Positions 1-9,742 of a DNA stretch of 44,168 nucleotides are shown piece by piece (position 1 is the first letter of the stretch; every line of letters starts with the position of its first letter). The translations under genes and the position numbers were made by a program. Under the pieces are notes generated by a model. It made no database searches. It was not told the origin of the DNA and was given only the letters and a program-made list of their open reading frames with translations. The stretch is taken from contig JAAZAR010000164.1 in NCBI GenBank assembly GCA_012514235.1, positions 1-44,168 on the forward strand. The letters are read 5' to 3'. Origin of the DNA: Actinomycetota bacterium. GTDB taxonomy: Bacteria > Actinomycetota > Thermoleophilia > UBA2241.

Positions 1-171
1 ATCCGGGCGGCTTCGCTGATCCTCTCGCTCTACGTGTTCCGCGACTACTGGGCGCGGCAGTTCCTGCTGCTGGGGAAGAAGCCCTTGCGGCCCGCGGCTG
101 AGAGCCGCGAAACGGCGCCGGAGACCGCCGCGGCCGTGATGACGGAGACTGGGACGACCGGGGGGACATGA
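1..171 (+). CDS. C-terminal end of a membrane protein (partial)
   Basis: An open frame runs in from the left edge and stops at TGA 169-171. The 56 visible residues begin with a hydrophobic stretch (IRAASLILSLYVF), continue with an aromatic and basic segment (RDYWARQFLLLGKK) and end in an Ala/Thr/Glu-rich tail. That looks like the last membrane helix and cytoplasmic tail of an integral membrane protein. The stop overlaps the ATG of fabI (ATGA), so the two are probably cotranscribed and translationally coupled. The family cannot be named from this fragment. Confidence 0.55.
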   Translation: MRAASLILSLYVFRDYWARQFLLLGKKPLRPAAESRETAPETAAAVMTETGTTGGT

Positions 172-938
172 TGACGGGTCTGCTCGAGGGCAAGAGCTTC
201 GTGGTGACGGGCGCCGCGAACTCGCGCTCGATCGCCTGGGCGGTGGCCAGGGCGATCGGGCGCCACGGCGGCGCCGTGGTCCTCACGTACCAGGCCGAGC
301 GCCTCAGGCGGCGCGTGAGCCGTCTCTCCGAGGAACTCGGCGGAGCGCCGATGATCGAACTCGACGTGGGAAGCGACGAGTCCGTACGCCGGGCCATCGA
401 CGAGGTGGCGGAGCACATGCCCGTGCTGGACGGGTTCGTACACAGCATCGCCTGGGCGCCGGCCGAGGACCTGCAGGGCGACTTCGTGGAGACCAGCAGG
501 GCGGGGTTCGCCCAGGCCAACGACATCAGCTCGTACTCGCTCGTCGCGATGGCGAGGGAGGCGCGCCGCCTCATGACGCGGGGCGGCGCGATCGTCACCA
601 TGACGTACGCGGGGTCCTGGCGGGTCGTGCCCAACTACAACGTCATGGGACCGGCCAAGGCATCGCTTGAGAGCGCGGTGCGCTACCTGGCGGCCGACCT
701 GGGGCCGGCGGGGATCCGCGTGAACGCAGTGTCGGCCGGCCCCATCGCGACCGTCGCCGCACGCACCGTCAAGGACTTCAGCGGCATGCTGGACCTGCTG
801 GAGAGTCACACGCCGCTGCGGCGCAACGTCACCAGCGACGAGGTCGCCGACGCCACCGTGTTCCTGCTCAGCGACCTCAGCCGCGCCATCACCGGCGAAG
901 TCGTGCACGTGGACGCCGGGGCTCACGCGGCGATCTGA
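168..938 (+). CDS. fabI: Enoyl-[acyl-carrier-protein] reductase, FabI type
   Basis: A 256-residue short-chain dehydrogenase of the FabI group, which reduces trans-2-enoyl-ACP with NAD(P)H in the last step of each fatty acid elongation cycle. The nucleotide-binding loop is at about residues 14-24 (TGAANSRSIAWAVA; the usual form is closer to GxxxxxSIAxGIA). The FabI-specific catalytic spacing is intact: Tyr147 (MTYAG), Tyr157 and Lys164 (YNVMGPAKASLE). SAGPIATVAA near residue 190 matches the family's substrate loop. The C-terminus ends DAGAHAAI, not the common DGGY form. The start at ATG 168 overlaps the preceding stop; a second ATG follows at 171. It could be a FabI-like reductase with another enoyl substrate, but the Tyr/Tyr/Lys set favours FabI. 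Confidence 0.88.
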   Translation: MMTGLLEGKSFVVTGAANSRSIAWAVARAIGRHGGAVVLTYQAERLRRRVSRLSEELGGAPMIELDVGSDESVRRAIDEVAEHMPVLDGFVHSIAWAPAEDLQGDFVETSRAGFAQANDISSYSLVAMAREARRLMTRGGAIVTMTYAGSWRVVPNYNVMGPAKASLESAVRYLAADLGPAGIRVNAVSAGPIATVAARTVKDFSGMLDLLESHTPLRRNVTSDEVADATVFLLSDLSRAITGEVVHVDAGAHAAI

Positions 939-995
939 CGGGGCGTGTCTGGGCTTGCGGTGGAGAGCTGCCCCCTCGGCGGAGCCGCCCCCGAG

Positions 996-2015
996 TCATC
1001 CGGCCGGCCGCACCCCGAGACCGGGCTCCTCCGGCGCCGTGAGCCGGTCTCCGTCCACGACGATCCCCTCGAAGGGGTCGTGCGCCAGCAGCAGCGCCCC
1101 GTCCAGATCCACCCAGTCGGCGAGGCCGGCGAGCTGCAGGGCGGCGGCGGCGCCGAGAGTCGATTCGACCATGCAGCCCATGAGCACCCGCAGGCCGCGC
1201 TCGGCGCAGGCGGAGAGGAGTGCGAAGGCGGCGGCGATCCCGCCCGCCTTCGCGAGCTTCACGACGACGCCGTCGTAGGCGTCGCCCACGGCATCGAGGT
1301 CGTCCAGCGAAAGGACCGCCTCGTCGGCGAGCAGGGGCACCCGGGTGCGCTCCTTGAGCAGCGCCATGCCCTCGGTGTCGGCGACCGGCAGCGGCTGCTC
1401 GACGAGCTCGGCGTCCAGGTCCTCGAGGACCGCGAGGGCGGCCTCGGCCCGGTCGCGGTCCCAGCCCTCGTTGGCGTCGTACCGGAACGTCACGTCCGGC
1501 AGCTCACGCTTGAGACGGCGAGCGACGTCGAGGTCGCCCTCGAACCCCAGCTTCACCTTGAGCGTGCCGAAGGTGCGGGCCGCGGCGCGCGCCTGCGCCA
1601 GCAGCTGGTCGGGCGCGCCGATGGCGACCGTGAACGACGTCCGCACGGATGGGCGGGCGAGCCCCAGCATGCGCCAGACGGGCTCGCCCGCCTGCTTGCC
1701 CGCCAGGTCCCAGGCGGCGGCACTCAGTCCGGCGCGGAGAGCGGGCACGCCCGCCCCCGCCAGCGACTCGCAGAACGCCTCCACGCCGGCGGGCCCCACC
1801 AGATCGGCGATCTCCGGCGCCCAATCCCTCAGGAGCTCCATGTCCCGGTCGCGCCCTTCGCCGTATCGGGCATCGGGCGCCGCCTCGCCGATGCCCGTCA
1901 CCCGGTGGTCGGTCAGTTCGACGACGAACCGGGGGAACTCGCTGCGCGTCCAGCGGGAGATGCCGAACGGCGTCGAGGTGCGCAGGTCGAACGCGCGTGT
2001 CGTGACGTGAGCCAT
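996..2015 (-). CDS. Dipeptide epimerase (L-Ala-D/L-Glu epimerase family)
   Basis: A 339-residue enolase-superfamily enzyme of the muconate-lactonizing subgroup. It shows the KxK base pair (LKVKLG, Lys153 and Lys155), the metal ligands Asp180 (RYDANEGW), Glu206 (LVEQP) and Asp231 (LADEAV), the opposite-face lysine Lys253 (VVVKLAKAGGI), and DLDGALLL near residue 310, the DxD motif that marks dipeptide epimerases. These enzymes epimerise the second residue of dipeptides such as L-Ala-D-Glu from murein. It is divergent from a peptide ABC transporter (2164 onward), which fits uptake and use of murein-derived or other dipeptides. Actual dipeptide specificity cannot be read from sequence. It converges on fabI, 57 bases away. 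Confidence 0.88.
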   Translation of the reverse strand: MAHVTTRAFDLRTSTPFGISRWTRSEFPRFVVELTDHRVTGIGEAAPDARYGEGRDRDMELLRDWAPEIADLVGPAGVEAFCESLAGAGVPALRAGLSAAAWDLAGKQAGEPVWRMLGLARPSVRTSFTVAIGAPDQLLAQARAAARTFGTLKVKLGFEGDLDVARRLKRELPDVTFRYDANEGWDRDRAEAALAVLEDLDAELVEQPLPVADTEGMALLKERTRVPLLADEAVLSLDDLDAVGDAYDGVVVKLAKAGGIAAAFALLSACAERGLRVLMGCMVESTLGAAAALQLAGLADWVDLDGALLLAHDPFEGIVVDGDRLTAPEEPGLGVRPAG

Positions 2016-2149
2016 CGATCGAGTCCTTGGTGTCCGCCAACTCCCTGGGTGTCCTCGCGCCCATGCTTACCAGCCCGGCGCCTGGGCGTCAAAGCCGGAG
2101 CCGTGGTCCCCGAGCCGAAGCAGCAACCATCCCTCGCCACACCGTGCTG

Positions 2150-2155
2150 TAGGAT
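2150..2155 (+). promoter_or_regulatory. -10 box for the dpp operon, probably leaderless
   Basis: TAGGAT matches the actinobacterial TANNNT -10 pattern and ends 8 bases before the ATG of dppD. Transcription would then begin at or within a few bases of the start codon. No ribosome-binding site is visible upstream of that ATG, which agrees with a leaderless or near-leaderless mRNA. No good -35 element was seen. Confidence 0.45.
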
Positions 2156-2163
2156 GACGGCGC

Positions 2164-3170
<1,007 letters not shown>

Positions 3171-3174
<4 letters not shown>

Positions 3175-4250
3175 CCGCCGCCGTCGCGAGCGGGGACGCG
3201 CTGGTCCGCGTCGAGGACCTCCGCGTGCACTTCCCCATCACGAGCGGCGTCGTCTTCCAGCGCAAGGTGGGCGCCGTGTACGCCGTGGACGGTCTGACGT
3301 TCGACGTGCGCCGCGGCGAGACGCTCGGCCTCGTGGGCGAGAGCGGCTGCGGCAAGAGCACCACCGGTCGCGCCATCCTGCAGCTCATCCGCCCCACAGC
3401 CGGGCGAGTGCTGTACGAGGGCAGCGACCTCGCCGACCTCAGGGGGCGCCGCCTGCGCAAGCAACGCAAGCGCATGCAGATGATCTTCCAGGACCCGTAC
3501 GCGAGCCTCAACAGCCGCATGACCGTCGGCGACATCATCGGGGAACCCCTGCTGGTCCACAGGATGGGCGGCAAGGCCGAGCGCAAGACCAGGGTGCGCG
3601 AACTCCTCGAGACCGTCGGTATCAACCCCAACACCCTGAACCGCTACCCGCATGAGTTCAGCGGCGGCCAGCGCCAGCGTATCGGCATCGCACGGGCGCT
3701 GGCCGTCGAGCCCAACTTCATCGTCTGCGACGAGCCCATCAGCGCGCTCGACGTCTCCATCCGCGCGCAGATCATCAACCTGCTGCAGCAGCTGCAGCGG
3801 GAGTTCGGGCTCACGTACCTGTTCATCGCGCACGACCTCTCGGTGGTGCGCCACATCAGCGACCGCGTCGCGGTGATGTACCTGGGGCGGATCGTGGAGC
3901 TCGCCGAGAACGCAGTGCTCTACGGCGAGCCGATGCACCCCTACACGCAGGCGCTGCTCAGCGCCGTGCCCATCCCCGACCCTGAGGCCGAGGAGCGGCG
4001 CCGGCCGGTGGTCCTCACCGGCGACGTGCCCAGCCCCGTCGAGCCGCCGAGCGGCTGCCACTTCCACACCCGCTGCCCGGCAGCTCGGGAAGGCCTCTGC
4101 GACGCCCAGGACCCGCCGCTGCGTGAGGTCCGTCCCGGCCGCTGGGCCTCCTGTCACCTCATCACAGAGACGGACTATCCCCGCATCCGTGCCGGCGAGG
4201 ACGACCTCGCGGTCGTCGCCGGCTCCACGGAGGGAGGTGACGGGCCGTGA
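3171..4250 (+). CDS. dppF: Peptide ABC transporter ATP-binding protein, DppF/OppF type
   Basis: The start is set at GTG 3171, overlapping the dppD stop; the frame is open further upstream but that part is only a shadow of dppD. The 359-residue product has Walker A GESGCGKS at 56-63, signature FSGGQRQ at 163-169, Walker B FIVCDEP at 183-189 and IAHDLS as the H-loop. The N-terminal insert [15 protein letters not shown] is characteristic of the F subunit. The C-terminal region has the [11 protein letters not shown]...LC...SCH cysteine motif. It forms a heterodimer with DppD at the membrane. The stop overlaps the GTG of dppC. Confidence 0.92.
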
Positions 4251-5311
4251 GCGACCATGGCGGCGGCTACCGGCCGCACAAGCCGGACGTCGACCGCGAG
4301 ACCATCGGCGCCTACCGCCGTACCGTCGGCGGCCTCGAGCCCGAGACGGAGATCGACCTCGGGCTCGGCACCTCAATCGCGCCGGCGGCGGAGATCGGCA
4401 CGGCCGTCGGCGCCGCCGGCATGTGGAACCCCGACGCGCTGCTCATCGAGCACCGCTCCCTGTGGGGCGACATATGGCGCCGGTTCCGGCGCGACAGGTT
4501 CGCGATGATCGGCGTGGTCATCATCATCGCGATCGTCCTCATCGCCGTGTTGGCGCCCTGGATCGCCCCTCACGACCCCACCAGACAGTACAGCGAAGGC
4601 CTCACCATGGAGGGCATGCCGGTCGGCTCCTCCAGCCAGTTCCCGCTCGGCACCGACACGCTCGGCCGCGACCTGCTCAGCCGGCTCATGTACGGAGCCA
4701 GGGTGAGCCTCGTGGTGGGCGTGCTCGCCAACGGCTTCGCGCTCGTGCTCGGCGTGGTCTTCGGCCTCACCGCCGGCTATTTCCGGGGCTGGGTGGAGAC
4801 GCTCCTCATGCGCATGACCGATGTCATGATGGCGTTCCCCATCATCCTCTTGGCCGTCGCACTCGTGAGCGTGCTCAAACCGAGCATCTGGATCCTGATC
4901 CTGGTCATCGGCATCGTGTACTGGACGCCGATGACCCGCGTGATCCACGGCGAGGTGCTCTCCATCCGGGAGAAGGAGTTCGTCGACGCCGCCCGGCTCA
5001 CCGGGTGCAGCAGCGCGCGCATCCTCTTCCGCCACATCCTGCCGCACCTCGTGGCGGTGATCCTCGTGTACACCAGCCTCGGACTCGCGACGACGATCCT
5101 GTTCGAGGCGACGCTCAGCTACATCGGCCTCGGCGTGCAACCGCCCACGCCGAGCTGGGGCCAGATGATCGCGGAGGGCCAGAGCTACTACCTTTCCGCG
5201 CCGCACCTCGTCATCTATCCCGGCCTCGCCATCATGATCACGGTGCTCGCGTTCAACCTCGTGGGTGACGGGCTGCGCGACGCCTTCGACCCGAAGCAGC
5301 GCCGGCGCTGA
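4247..5311 (+). CDS. dppC: Peptide ABC transporter permease, DppC type
   Basis: A 354-residue permease with the first transmembrane helix at about residues 85-107 ([21 protein letters not shown]), the usual periplasmic insert with the [12 protein letters not shown] motif, further helices, and the EAA cytoplasmic loop [20 protein letters not shown]. The cytoplasmic region before helix 1 is about 80 residues, longer than in ordinary DppC proteins, and rich in Gly, Glu and Pro. GTG start at 4247 overlaps the dppF stop. Its usual partner dppB is not adjacent but lies 3.4 kb downstream, beyond two binding-protein genes. Confidence 0.92.
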   Translation: MSDHGGGYRPHKPDVDRETIGAYRRTVGGLEPETEIDLGLGTSIAPAAEIGTAVGAAGMWNPDALLIEHRSLWGDIWRRFRRDRFAMIGVVIIIAIVLIAVLAPWIAPHDPTRQYSEGLTMEGMPVGSSSQFPLGTDTLGRDLLSRLMYGARVSLVVGVLANGFALVLGVVFGLTAGYFRGWVETLLMRMTDVMMAFPIILLAVALVSVLKPSIWILILVIGIVYWTPMTRVIHGEVLSIREKEFVDAARLTGCSSARILFRHILPHLVAVILVYTSLGLATTILFEATLSYIGLGVQPPTPSWGQMIAEGQSYYLSAPHLVIYPGLAIMITVLAFNLVGDGLRDAFDPKQRRR

Positions 5312-5351
5312 CCCGGAGACCCAACGGATGGGGACGTCCAAGGAGGAAGTC

Positions 5352-7028
5352 ATGAGGAGATCCATCAAGAGAGGAGCCGCCGCGGCCGCTGTGCTCGCGC
5401 TTGCCCTCGTGCTGGCCGTCGGGCTGGCGGGCTGCGGCTCGTCGGACGAGGGAGGGAGCAGCCCGACGTCGGCGTCTGACGACCAGCCCAAGCAGGGCGG
5501 CACGCTGACGCTCGCGTATCTCACGGAGCCGTCGAGTCTCGACCCCGCGGTGGCGTGGAACGTCATCGACTGGCAGATCGAACACGACATCTACCAGGGA
5601 CTGCTGCAGTACGCGCACGCCGAGGGTGCCGAGGGGGCGAAGCTCGTTCCCTGTCTCGCGACGGAGCTGCCCAGCACCGAGAACGGCGGCATCTCGTCCG
5701 ACGGCACGGTGTACACCTTCCACCTTCGGAAGGGCGTCAAGTTCCAGCCGCCGGTGAACCGCGAGGTCACCGCAGGGGACTTCAAGTACAGCTTCGAGCG
5801 CATGCTGAGCGAGCCTCGCTGCCCCGCCACCTCCTTCTACGAGGGCGTCGTGGGTGCGACCGAGTTCATCAAGGGCAAGGCCGATGAGGTGACGGGCTAC
5901 AAGGTGATCGACGACTACACCATCGAGATCACGCTGAAGAGCCCCGACCTCTCGTTCCTCAACGCCCTCACGATGGAGTTCTGCGACGTGGTCCCCAAGG
6001 AGTGGGTCGAGAAATGGGGCAAGCAGTTCAACCGCCATCCTCTTGGGACCGGCCCGTTCGTGTTCCAGAGCTGGACGCCGGGCCGTGAGATCGTGCTCAC
6101 CCGCAACCCGGACTACTGGGAAGAGGGCAAGCCCTATCTCGACGGCGTCAACTACCAGCTCTCCTTCAACCCGCAGACCGCGCTGCTCAAGCTCGAGCGC
6201 GGCGAGGTGGACGTGCTCGGCGACGGCGTGCCCGTGGCTGACATCCCGCGCGTCAAGGCCGACCCCAAGCTCAGCAAGCTCGTCTACACGCAGCCGCTCG
6301 TGGCCATCAGCTACATGTTCATGAACGTCGGGATGGAGCCGTTCGACGATGTGAAGGTGCGGCAGGCGCTGAGCTGGGCCATCGACCGCGAGAAGCTGGT
6401 CAAGCTCCAGGCCGGCCAGGCGCTGAGCCTCTGGCAGTTCTATCCCAAGGGCATGCCCGGGTACGTCGAGGGCAAGGTCTACTACGGCTACGACCCGGCG
6501 AAGGCGAAGCAGCTGCTCGCCGAGGCCGGGTACCCGAACGGCTTCGAGACGATGCTGTACACGGACAACGTCGACCCGAACCCCAAGCTCTGGCAGTCGG
6601 TGCAGGCCGACCTGGCCGCCGTCGGCGTCAAGGCCGGCCTCAAGACCATGAGCAACAACACCTTCTACACGCAGCAGAGCACGCCCAAGACGCTCACCGC
6701 CGGCAGCTTCGGCTGGTGGATGGACTATCCCGACCCGAGCGACTGGATCGTGCCCCTGTTCAGCAAGTCCAACGCCGTCCAGGGCGGCATGAACTCGAGC
6801 TTCTGGTGGAGTCCCGAGCTCGAGAAGATGTTCGCCGAGGCGCAGGCGATGACCGACCCCGAGGCGCGCATCGCCAAGTACTCGGAGATGCAGGACCTGC
6901 TCGCCGAAGAGGCGCCGTACGTGCCCTGCTACCAGCCGATCCAGACGACGATGTGCTCGGAGACCACCGGCGGCTTCTACCTGCATCCGGTGAACCAGAT
7001 CGACCCGACCCAGTACTGGAAGAAGTAG
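5352..7028 (+). CDS. Peptide-binding lipoprotein, SBP family 5 (first copy)
   Basis: The start is set at ATG 5352 because AGGAGG at 5341-5346 sits at ideal spacing and the product then begins with a proper lipoprotein signal: MRRSIKRG, a hydrophobic stretch, and the lipobox LAGC. The 558-residue protein is a family 5 extracellular solute-binding protein (GGTLTLAYLTEPSSLDPA, YTFHLRKGVKFQPP, LGTGPFVFQSW, VRQALSWAIDREKL, YPKGMPGY). It would be anchored outside the membrane and deliver peptides to the Dpp permease. It is clearly paralogous to the next gene. The substrate, peptide or other, cannot be fixed from sequence. Confidence 0.93.
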   Translation: MRRSIKRGAAAAAVLALALVLAVGLAGCGSSDEGGSSPTSASDDQPKQGGTLTLAYLTEPSSLDPAVAWNVIDWQIEHDIYQGLLQYAHAEGAEGAKLVPCLATELPSTENGGISSDGTVYTFHLRKGVKFQPPVNREVTAGDFKYSFERMLSEPRCPATSFYEGVVGATEFIKGKADEVTGYKVIDDYTIEITLKSPDLSFLNALTMEFCDVVPKEWVEKWGKQFNRHPLGTGPFVFQSWTPGREIVLTRNPDYWEEGKPYLDGVNYQLSFNPQTALLKLERGEVDVLGDGVPVADIPRVKADPKLSKLVYTQPLVAISYMFMNVGMEPFDDVKVRQALSWAIDREKLVKLQAGQALSLWQFYPKGMPGYVEGKVYYGYDPAKAKQLLAEAGYPNGFETMLYTDNVDPNPKLWQSVQADLAAVGVKAGLKTMSNNTFYTQQSTPKTLTAGSFGWWMDYPDPSDWIVPLFSKSNAVQGGMNSSFWWSPELEKMFAEAQAMTDPEARIAKYSEMQDLLAEEAPYVPCYQPIQTTMCSETTGGFYLHPVNQIDPTQYWKK

Positions 7029-7034
7029 CAGACG

Positions 7035-7064
7035 GGCGGCGGCGGCCGGCAGGCCGCCGCCGCC
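7035..7064 (+). terminator. Strong stem-loop between the two binding-protein genes
   Basis: A perfect 13-bp G+C stem (GGCGGCGGCGGCC, loop GGCA, then its complement) begins 6 bases after the stop of the first binding-protein gene. There is no U-tract. In ABC operons such a structure usually protects the upstream mRNA or partly terminates transcription, so the binding protein is made in excess. It would lower expression of the second binding protein and DppB relative to the first. Confidence 0.6.
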
Positions 7065-7104
7065 TCTGCTCTGATGCTTCCGGGCAGAAGAAGGAGCCTG
7101 AAGA

Positions 7105-8769
7105 GTGAGAGGGAGACGGCGCGGCACACGGACGGCGACGGCGCTCGCGGCGCTGTCGGCCTTCGTCGCCCTCGCTGTCGCCTGCGGCGACGCGGGCGAC
7201 AGCGCCTCCGGCACCTCCGCGCCGGTCAGGGGCGGCACGCTGACCGTCGCCTTCCAGGGCGAGCCCGCGACGCTCGACCCCGCGATCGCGTGGGAGATCG
7301 AATCCTGGTGCATCGAGCGGCTCACCTATCAGACGTTCCTCACCTACGCCTCCCGGCCGGGGAAGGCCGGGACACGGCTCGTCCCGGACCTCGCGACGGA
7401 GGTGCCCTCCCGGGAGAACGGCGGCATCTCGGCGGACGGCAAGGTGTACACGTTCCGCCTGAGGAAGGGCGTCCGGTTCGCGCCGCCCGTCGGCCGCGAG
7501 GTGAAGGCCGCCGACTTCAAGTGGAGCTTCGAGCGCATGATGGGCAACCCGAAGGCGCCGGCGAGGCGCTTCTACATGGGCATCGCCGGCGCCCGGGCCT
7601 TCGTCGACGGCCAATCTGACGAGATCAGCGGCTACGAGGTGATCGACGACGCTACGGTGCGGATCACCCTGGAGCGACCGGACGCCGCGTTCCTCATGGC
7701 CATGACCATGCCGTTCACGTCGGTCATGCCGAAAGAATGGGTGGAGAAGGTCGGCGAGAGCATTGGCCGCAGGCCACTCGGCACCGGTCCCTACGTCGTC
7801 TCGGAGTGGCGTCCCGACCAGTCCCTCACCGCAGTCCGCAACGAGTACTGGACGGGCGACGACGACCAGTGGGTCGACGAGATGCGCTTCGACTTCACGG
7901 GGACTCCCGGGACGGCGCTGTCCAAGCTCGAGGCAGGCGACGTGGATGTGCTCGGCGACGGCATCGCCGCCGCCGATCACCGCCGCGTCGCCGATGACCC
8001 AACATTGCGGGACGCCGTCGTCAGCGCTCCCCAGATCGCCTGGTACTACGTGTTCATGAACGTGCTCGAGGAGCCGTTCACCGACGCGCGGGTGCGACGG
8101 GCCGTCAGCCATGCCGTCGACAAGGAGAAGATCCGGAAGCTGCTGGCCGGGCAGGGAGAGATCCTCGGGCAGCTGTACCCGAAGGGCATGCCCGGCCATC
8201 AGGCCGGCGCGAGCTTCTACGAGTACGACCCGGGACAGGCGAGGCGGCTGCTCGCGGAGGCCGGGTACCCGGACGGCTTCACGGTCCGCTTCTTCACGCA
8301 CGGCGTCGACCCGTTCCCCGCGCTCGCCGAGAGCATCCGGGCGGACCTCGAGGCGGCCGGCGTCCGGACGGACCTCGAGCAGCTGCCGCGTGACCGGTAC
8401 TGGGACGTCATCGGCCGCAGGGACAGTCACGCCGCCATGGGGCTCGGCGACTGGTATCAGGACTTCCCGGACCCGAGCGGCTGGATCCGGCCGCTGTTCA
8501 CGGACCCGGTCGACGGCGGCGTCAACGCGAGCTTCTACCGGAACGCCGAGGTGGATGCGCTCGTGGCGCAGGCGGCGAGCGAGCTCGATGAGGCCAGGCG
8601 CGTCGGTCTGTTCGAGCAGATGCAGGAGCTCATCATGGCCGACGCGCCGGTCGTCCCGCTGTGCCAGCCGGTCTGGAACGGCCTGCACGGGAAGACCACC
8701 GGCGGCGTCTACGTCCACCCCGTGTGGGTCCACACGTTCCAGGAGTACTGGAAGACAGGCGGCGAGTGA
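7105..8769 (+). CDS. Peptide-binding lipoprotein, SBP family 5 (second copy)
   Basis: GTG start at 7105 with AAGGAG at 7091-7096. The 554-residue product has a basic N-terminus, a hydrophobic core and the lipobox LAVAC at about 23-27. It aligns with the upstream paralog along its length: GGTLTVAFQGEPATLDPA, ENGGISADGKVYTFRLRKGV, DVLGDG, YPKGMPGH, AEAGYP, PDPSGWI, and a near-identical end (FQEYWK compared with PTQYWK). The two copies differ in the middle, so they probably bind different ligands. Its stop overlaps the ATG of dppB. Confidence 0.92.
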   Translation: MRGRRRGTRTATALAALSAFVALAVACGDAGDSASGTSAPVRGGTLTVAFQGEPATLDPAIAWEIESWCIERLTYQTFLTYASRPGKAGTRLVPDLATEVPSRENGGISADGKVYTFRLRKGVRFAPPVGREVKAADFKWSFERMMGNPKAPARRFYMGIAGARAFVDGQSDEISGYEVIDDATVRITLERPDAAFLMAMTMPFTSVMPKEWVEKVGESIGRRPLGTGPYVVSEWRPDQSLTAVRNEYWTGDDDQWVDEMRFDFTGTPGTALSKLEAGDVDVLGDGIAAADHRRVADDPTLRDAVVSAPQIAWYYVFMNVLEEPFTDARVRRAVSHAVDKEKIRKLLAGQGEILGQLYPKGMPGHQAGASFYEYDPGQARRLLAEAGYPDGFTVRFFTHGVDPFPALAESIRADLEAAGVRTDLEQLPRDRYWDVIGRRDSHAAMGLGDWYQDFPDPSGWIRPLFTDPVDGGVNASFYRNAEVDALVAQAASELDEARRVGLFEQMQELIMADAPVVPLCQPVWNGLHGKTTGGVYVHPVWVHTFQEYWKTGGE

Positions 8770-9698
8770 TGAGCAAGTACATCGTGCGCAGACTGCTCTG
8801 GATGGTGGTGGTGCTCTTCTTCGTGAGCCTCATCACCTTCCTGCTCTTCTTCGCCGTGCCGGCCGATCCCGCCAAGAGCATCGCCGGCACCCACGCGACC
8901 CCGGACGTCCTCGCGAGGATCCGCCGCGAGTTGGGTCTCGACCTGCCCATCTACCGCCAGTACGCCACGTACATGTGGCACCTGGTGCAGGGCGACATGG
9001 GCTACAGCTACGAGACCCAGCTCCCGGTCGCGAAGGCGATCCTGCAGCGGTTCCCCGCCACCGTCATGGTCGCGTTCTTCGGCATCTTCTTCGAGCTGCT
9101 CATCGGCATCCCGATCGGCATGACCAGCGCCCTGCGGCAGTACGGGATCCGGGATCGCCTGTTCACGGTGCTCAGTCTGCTGTTCCTGAGCATGCCGATG
9201 TTCTTCCTGGGCATGCTCCTCCTCTACGTCTTCGCCTTCCAGTGGCCCATCTTCCCGCTGGGCGGCTATGAGGGGTGGGCGGCGCCTCTGTACGGCATCC
9301 TGCCGGGCCTCGCCCTTGGCCTCACCGGCGCCGCCTGGTACTCACGACTGTTGCGCAGCAGCATGCTCGACATCCTGAACGCGGACTATGTCAAAGCCGC
9401 CAGGGCCAAGGGCCTCCCCGAGAGGACCGTCGTGTGGCGGCACATCATGCGCAACGCCTGGAGCCCGATCGTCACGCTGCTCGGCATGGACGTGGGCTGG
9501 TTCCTGGGCGGCGTGCTCGTCCTCGAGATCGTCTTCGGCATCCCCGGCATCGGCGGACAGGCCTTCATGGCGATCCAGTCACAGGACCTGCCGATGATCA
9601 TGGGGACCGTCCTGTTCGCGGCGCTGCTTGTCACGGTGAGCAACTTCGTAGTAGACCTTGCGTACACGTGGCTCGACCCGCGCGTGAAGTACAGTTGA
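8769..9698 (+). CDS. dppB: Peptide ABC transporter permease, DppB type
   Basis: The start at ATG 8769 overlaps the previous stop (TGATG); an open extension upstream is shadow sequence. The 309-residue permease begins MSKYIVRRLLWMVVVLFF with helix 1, has the periplasmic LGLDLPIYRQYATYM segment typical of DppB, and the EAA loop YVKAARAKGLPERTVVWRH, ending at WLDPRVKYS as the family usually does. With DppC it forms the membrane channel. Placement at the end of the operon, after both binding proteins, is unusual; most dpp and opp operons have B and C side by side. Confidence 0.93.
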   Translation: MSKYIVRRLLWMVVVLFFVSLITFLLFFAVPADPAKSIAGTHATPDVLARIRRELGLDLPIYRQYATYMWHLVQGDMGYSYETQLPVAKAILQRFPATVMVAFFGIFFELLIGIPIGMTSALRQYGIRDRLFTVLSLLFLSMPMFFLGMLLLYVFAFQWPIFPLGGYEGWAAPLYGILPGLALGLTGAAWYSRLLRSSMLDILNADYVKAARAKGLPERTVVWRHIMRNAWSPIVTLLGMDVGWFLGGVLVLEIVFGIPGIGGQAFMAIQSQDLPMIMGTVLFAALLVTVSNFVVDLAYTWLDPRVKYS

Positions 9699-9712
9699 GT
9701 CGAGCTTGACCC

Positions 9713-9734
9713 GCGGTCCCGGGGCCGGGACCGC
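9713..9734 (+). terminator. Inverted repeat ending the dpp operon
   Basis: GCGGTCCCGG and its perfect complement CCGGGACCGC are separated by GG, 15 bases after the dppB stop. There is no clear T-run. It probably ends or stabilises the dpp transcript; the next gene starts only 8 bases on, so read-through is possible. Confidence 0.5.
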
Positions 9735-9742
9735 CTGACCTG

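Noticed and set aside
960..1000. Terminator between fabI and the epimerase.
   Set aside because: Only a weak, interrupted inverted repeat (CTCGG with CCGAG) is present, too short to support.
5253..8733. Long minus-strand frames opposite the two binding-protein genes.
   Set aside because: They are shadows of conserved lipoprotein genes, biased in composition and without starts or ribosome sites.
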